Below, piece after piece: positions 61,570 through 64,000 of a stretch of DNA of 64,000 nt. A program made the translations under genes and the position numbers. Each line of letters begins with the position of its first letter. The first letter of the stretch is position 1. The DNA comes from Dendrophyllia cribrosa (Eukaryota; Cnidaria; Anthozoa; Scleractinia; Dendrophylliidae), in contig JAJLRJ010000010.1 of the NCBI GenBank assembly GCA_024195265.1, forward strand, positions 15,024,754 to 15,088,753, read 5' to 3'. Under the pieces are notes generated by a model. The model worked only from the letters and a program-made list of their open reading frames with translations, was not told the DNA's origin and searched no databases.

Positions 61570-63400
61570 CAGTGCGACAGTATGACTGAAATGCATGAGT
61601 CAATAGGAGACGAAGGTTACGCGAAATAAGAATATGTTATCGATCAGCTAACTCACGGCTTGCACGCAACCTTTCGCTGAGACTGTATCAATAGGCCCTT
61701 TGCATAGCGTCACAAATATGTCAAAACAATGAGTGACTGGATGGCATGGAGATCAGTGGGATTTCGAAAACAATGAATAGACAATGGAACATTCCGATCA
61801 CTAAACCGTGACTGGATGTCACTATTGTTATGCAAGTCATGTTATGACGTTATCCAAAGGGCCTATTAACGCTATGCCAAATGTATCTTTTCAACGCGTA
61901 ATGCAATGTGCGGCATGTTTAAATTATAAACACGGCTCGATATCTTTTAAAATACCGTAATCCGCGATATAATATGTGATATTTAAGGTCTACATACACT
62001 GTTCCGAATAAAAAATCGCAAGGATATATTTTCACTTGAGGAACAGATCCACTGACGACATATGAAAGTTGACCTTTAGAGCATAAATATGTCCATTTCT
62101 CTTCTATTTCAAACAATGCGAATTTGTGTCACGCTAAGACATGAAAGACAAATTTGGTTTATTCATCAAAGGACTCCAAATGAGAAACATCTTTAAACTT
62201 ATTGTTGTTCAATTTCGTTTACAAAACCTTTGTTATTGTTATCGCTGGATTCACGTTGTTCTTGTTTAATACGCAACGCATTAGAAACAAAACTAATTTA
62301 AAACAATACGTGACAAAATGGAGTGAGTGAGTGAGTGAGTGAGAGAGTGCTTATTTGCATATCTGTCCCCGTTACCGATAATCCGTTTATTTTGATGTGG
62401 GCTTCCATCCTTCACCCTACAAAATCTACGACACTTTCACTCTCTTGCGAAATCTTCGTCTATTTTTTCTCCAAGCAAAATAACACATTGCACAATAATT
62501 TAACTAATCAACCTTCCAAATATTCAGGTCTGGTTCTTATCTAATGTCTAATCTCAAAAAACACTTCAAAAAGAAGTTTCTAGAACTTTCTAGACGAGGT
62601 GTCCATTTGTGACGATGAATCACTTCTCATTTTAATACTCGTTGGCATTCTGCCACGAGTAATGAAAACAAAGTTGCACAATCATATTGACTGATTCACT
62701 CAGCATATTATGCGATTCACAGAGAAGTGCATGACTAGACAATTAAATGTCCATAGAACGAACTCCTCTTGGAAAATTGCGATGACTACAGCACCGTTTT
62801 GTCTTACGATTCTGATACTTTTGTAGTGATACATGATGTCGTGGGTTATTTAAGCGCTTAGTTGGCTTTCCGACAGAAAAACCGGAAGTAAAATATATAT
62901 ATGGCCGGACCAAACGTGGCATAACGTTGCTTAACTCTAAATCTATCATTGCTGATGCGATGGTTATTTTGAAACGTGCGATGGGTATTATATCCCGTAT
63001 CGTGGTACCTTGCGCAGTTTTGTTTCATTTCAATGTTCGTAACGGGAGTTATAACCTTTTGATAGCTCGTATATTTTTGGGGGAGTACCCAGCTCTTACA
63101 AGGTATTCTCTGATTTGCTGAGAAAACAAAAGAACAAACAACACCTGAAAACAATAGAGCTGCGTGATACCCAGAGGTCCAATGAAATTAGAAGTTCTAA
63201 AGAGCTGCGTGGTATCTGATATTTTTTGTAAGTGTTGCGATACTCTTTTGGTGATTGCGATGAATAGAGCCCCTCGTTGACTTACAAAACTGTTAAATGG
63301 GGTTAGTTTCTAGAGAAACTGTGGTGCTGCGTCGGTGGGGGGATGAAACACGAGAATTTAGTTTTATCGACTGAGTCGATAGGGTAAATTGACCACCGTA
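61570..63400. other. no gene recognised
   Basis: AT-rich sequence with a short GTGA/GAGT microsatellite at about 62321-62345. No convincing exon. Confidence 0.4.
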
Positions 63401-63415
63401 AAAAGATTCAAATAG

Positions 63416-63446
63416 CTGACGTTTCGAGCGCTAGCCCTTCGTCGGA
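63416..63446 (-). ncRNA. hammerhead-like motif downstream of the Penelope-like frame
   Basis: Read on the minus strand: CCGACGA, a hairpin GGGC-TAGC-GCTC (4 bp including one G-U), GAAA, then CGTCAGC. This matches the hammerhead core order with C for U at core position 4. It lies about 100 bases past the stop codon of the element's GIY-YIG frame, on the same strand. Such motifs are known in Penelope-like elements. Confidence 0.5.
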
Positions 63447-63543
63447 GCGAATCAAGGAATTGTGGGTAGTGTGTGGTTTTATATAGTAAGCGGTGGAGCT
63501 ACGCTATTGGTGGAAATTTGGTGACGTGAAAAACAAATGTAAA

Positions 63544-64000
63544 TTAGTTGAATGAAAAGCGTTCGTTGATTCCGTGGGGTTTGAGAGTGCCGATTTGAAA
63601 GATTATTTTTTGTTCTAGGTTTTTACGGCTTTCTGTGTTACCCTGGTGTAGGGAAAGGCCGCAAATTGTCATGTGTTGTTTATAATGGTTAGTAAGATTA
63701 AAATGGCGCGCGACTGGTTTGGATGCGTCTTTGTCATTTTTTTCAACGTCTCGGAGATGTTCACGAAAACGGTCGCCCAGTCTCCTCCCTGTTTCGCCAA
63801 TGTATATCTTTTCGCAAAAAGTACATGTTATGCAGTAAATAACATTTACGGAGGTGCATGTAAAACGATCAGTGATTGTAATAGATCGTTTGGGTCCTGT
63901 TATTTTGTCCGCGTTGTGAATGAAAGGACAAGTGTTACATCGTGTGCGTGTACATTTAAAAGTTCCCGGTTCATCGTCAGATTTCAGTGCCCTCTTAACT
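63544..64000 (-). CDS. Penelope-like retroelement, C-terminal GIY-YIG endonuclease part (cut by window edge)
   Basis: The minus-strand frame is open from the window edge (64000) to a TAA at 63544-63546, about 151 codons, with no in-frame stop. It starts with a Cys-rich segment (CTRTRCNTCPF) and continues to VNVIYCITCTFCEKIYIGET, the GIY-YIG core (IYC and YIG), then GRRLGDRFREHLRDV with the conserved Arg and a helix, RHFNLTNHYKQHM, and SRKNLEQKIIFQIGTL with the conserved Glu. These are the features of the endonuclease at the C-terminus of Penelope-like elements, which nicks DNA for target-primed insertion. The reverse transcriptase would lie to the right, outside the window. With an intact frame this copy could be young. 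Confidence 0.9.
   Translation of the reverse strand, partial: VKRALKSDDEPGTFKCTRTRCNTCPFIHNADKITGPKRSITITDRFTCTSVNVIYCITCTFCEKIYIGETGRRLGDRFREHLRDVEKNDKDASKPVARHFNLTNHYKQHMTICGLSLHQGNTESRKNLEQKIIFQIGTLKPHGINERFSFN

Overview
This is a window of AT-rich, intron-rich eukaryotic DNA. The content suggests a cnidarian, most likely an anthozoan such as a coral or anemone: a split receptor tyrosine kinase gene, a Penelope-like element with a GIY-YIG domain, a LINE, and very many short hairpin (MITE-type) elements in introns and between genes. The organism call is inference. No bacterial operons, CRISPR arrays or RNA genes were seen.

Layout. 1-5 kb (+): the 3' part of an unrecognised gene in five exons with matching phases, its introns filled with hairpin repeats and a 64-bp minisatellite. 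5.4 kb (-): a small C2H2 zinc-finger gene. 5.7-13.3 kb: a mobile-element zone with a foldback element, a TTA-flanked element holding a TTAA-flanked palindrome of about 800 bp, and a TTAA-flanked piggyBac-type element. 13.6-18.6 kb: a 5-kb element with repeat-rich inverted ends and a lone coiled-coil terminal exon inside. 19.4-23.3 kb: Penelope-type terminal repeats, a long pentanucleotide array and a dispersed direct repeat. 23.4-26.9 kb (+): a candidate gene starting with an Arg/Glu-rich exon. 29.9-31.1 kb (-): a compact CCHC zinc-knuckle gene with a 17-nt microexon. 32.9-43.8 kb (-): a receptor tyrosine kinase, with transmembrane exon, full kinase domain and a tail carrying two YxN motifs; candidate ectodomain exons lie at 48.2 and 51.7 kb. 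Its introns hold a twin-primed LINE with a Harbinger-type insertion and a 3.9-kb TTAA-flanked giant palindrome. 53.28-53.78 kb is a 500-N assembly gap. 54-63 kb holds hairpins, minisatellites and a TA-flanked pogo/Tc1-type element. The right edge (-) holds the C-terminal GIY-YIG part of a Penelope-like element, with a hammerhead-like motif just past its stop codon.

Gene models were built by reading open frames by eye and checking splice sites and intron phase by hand. They were not tested against transcripts or databases. Three separate inverted-repeat elements here (12.0, 10.0 and 44.2 kb) end exactly at TTAA, and three others end at TTA or TAA. This points to active piggyBac/Kolobok-type and PIF/Harbinger-type transposition in the lineage.
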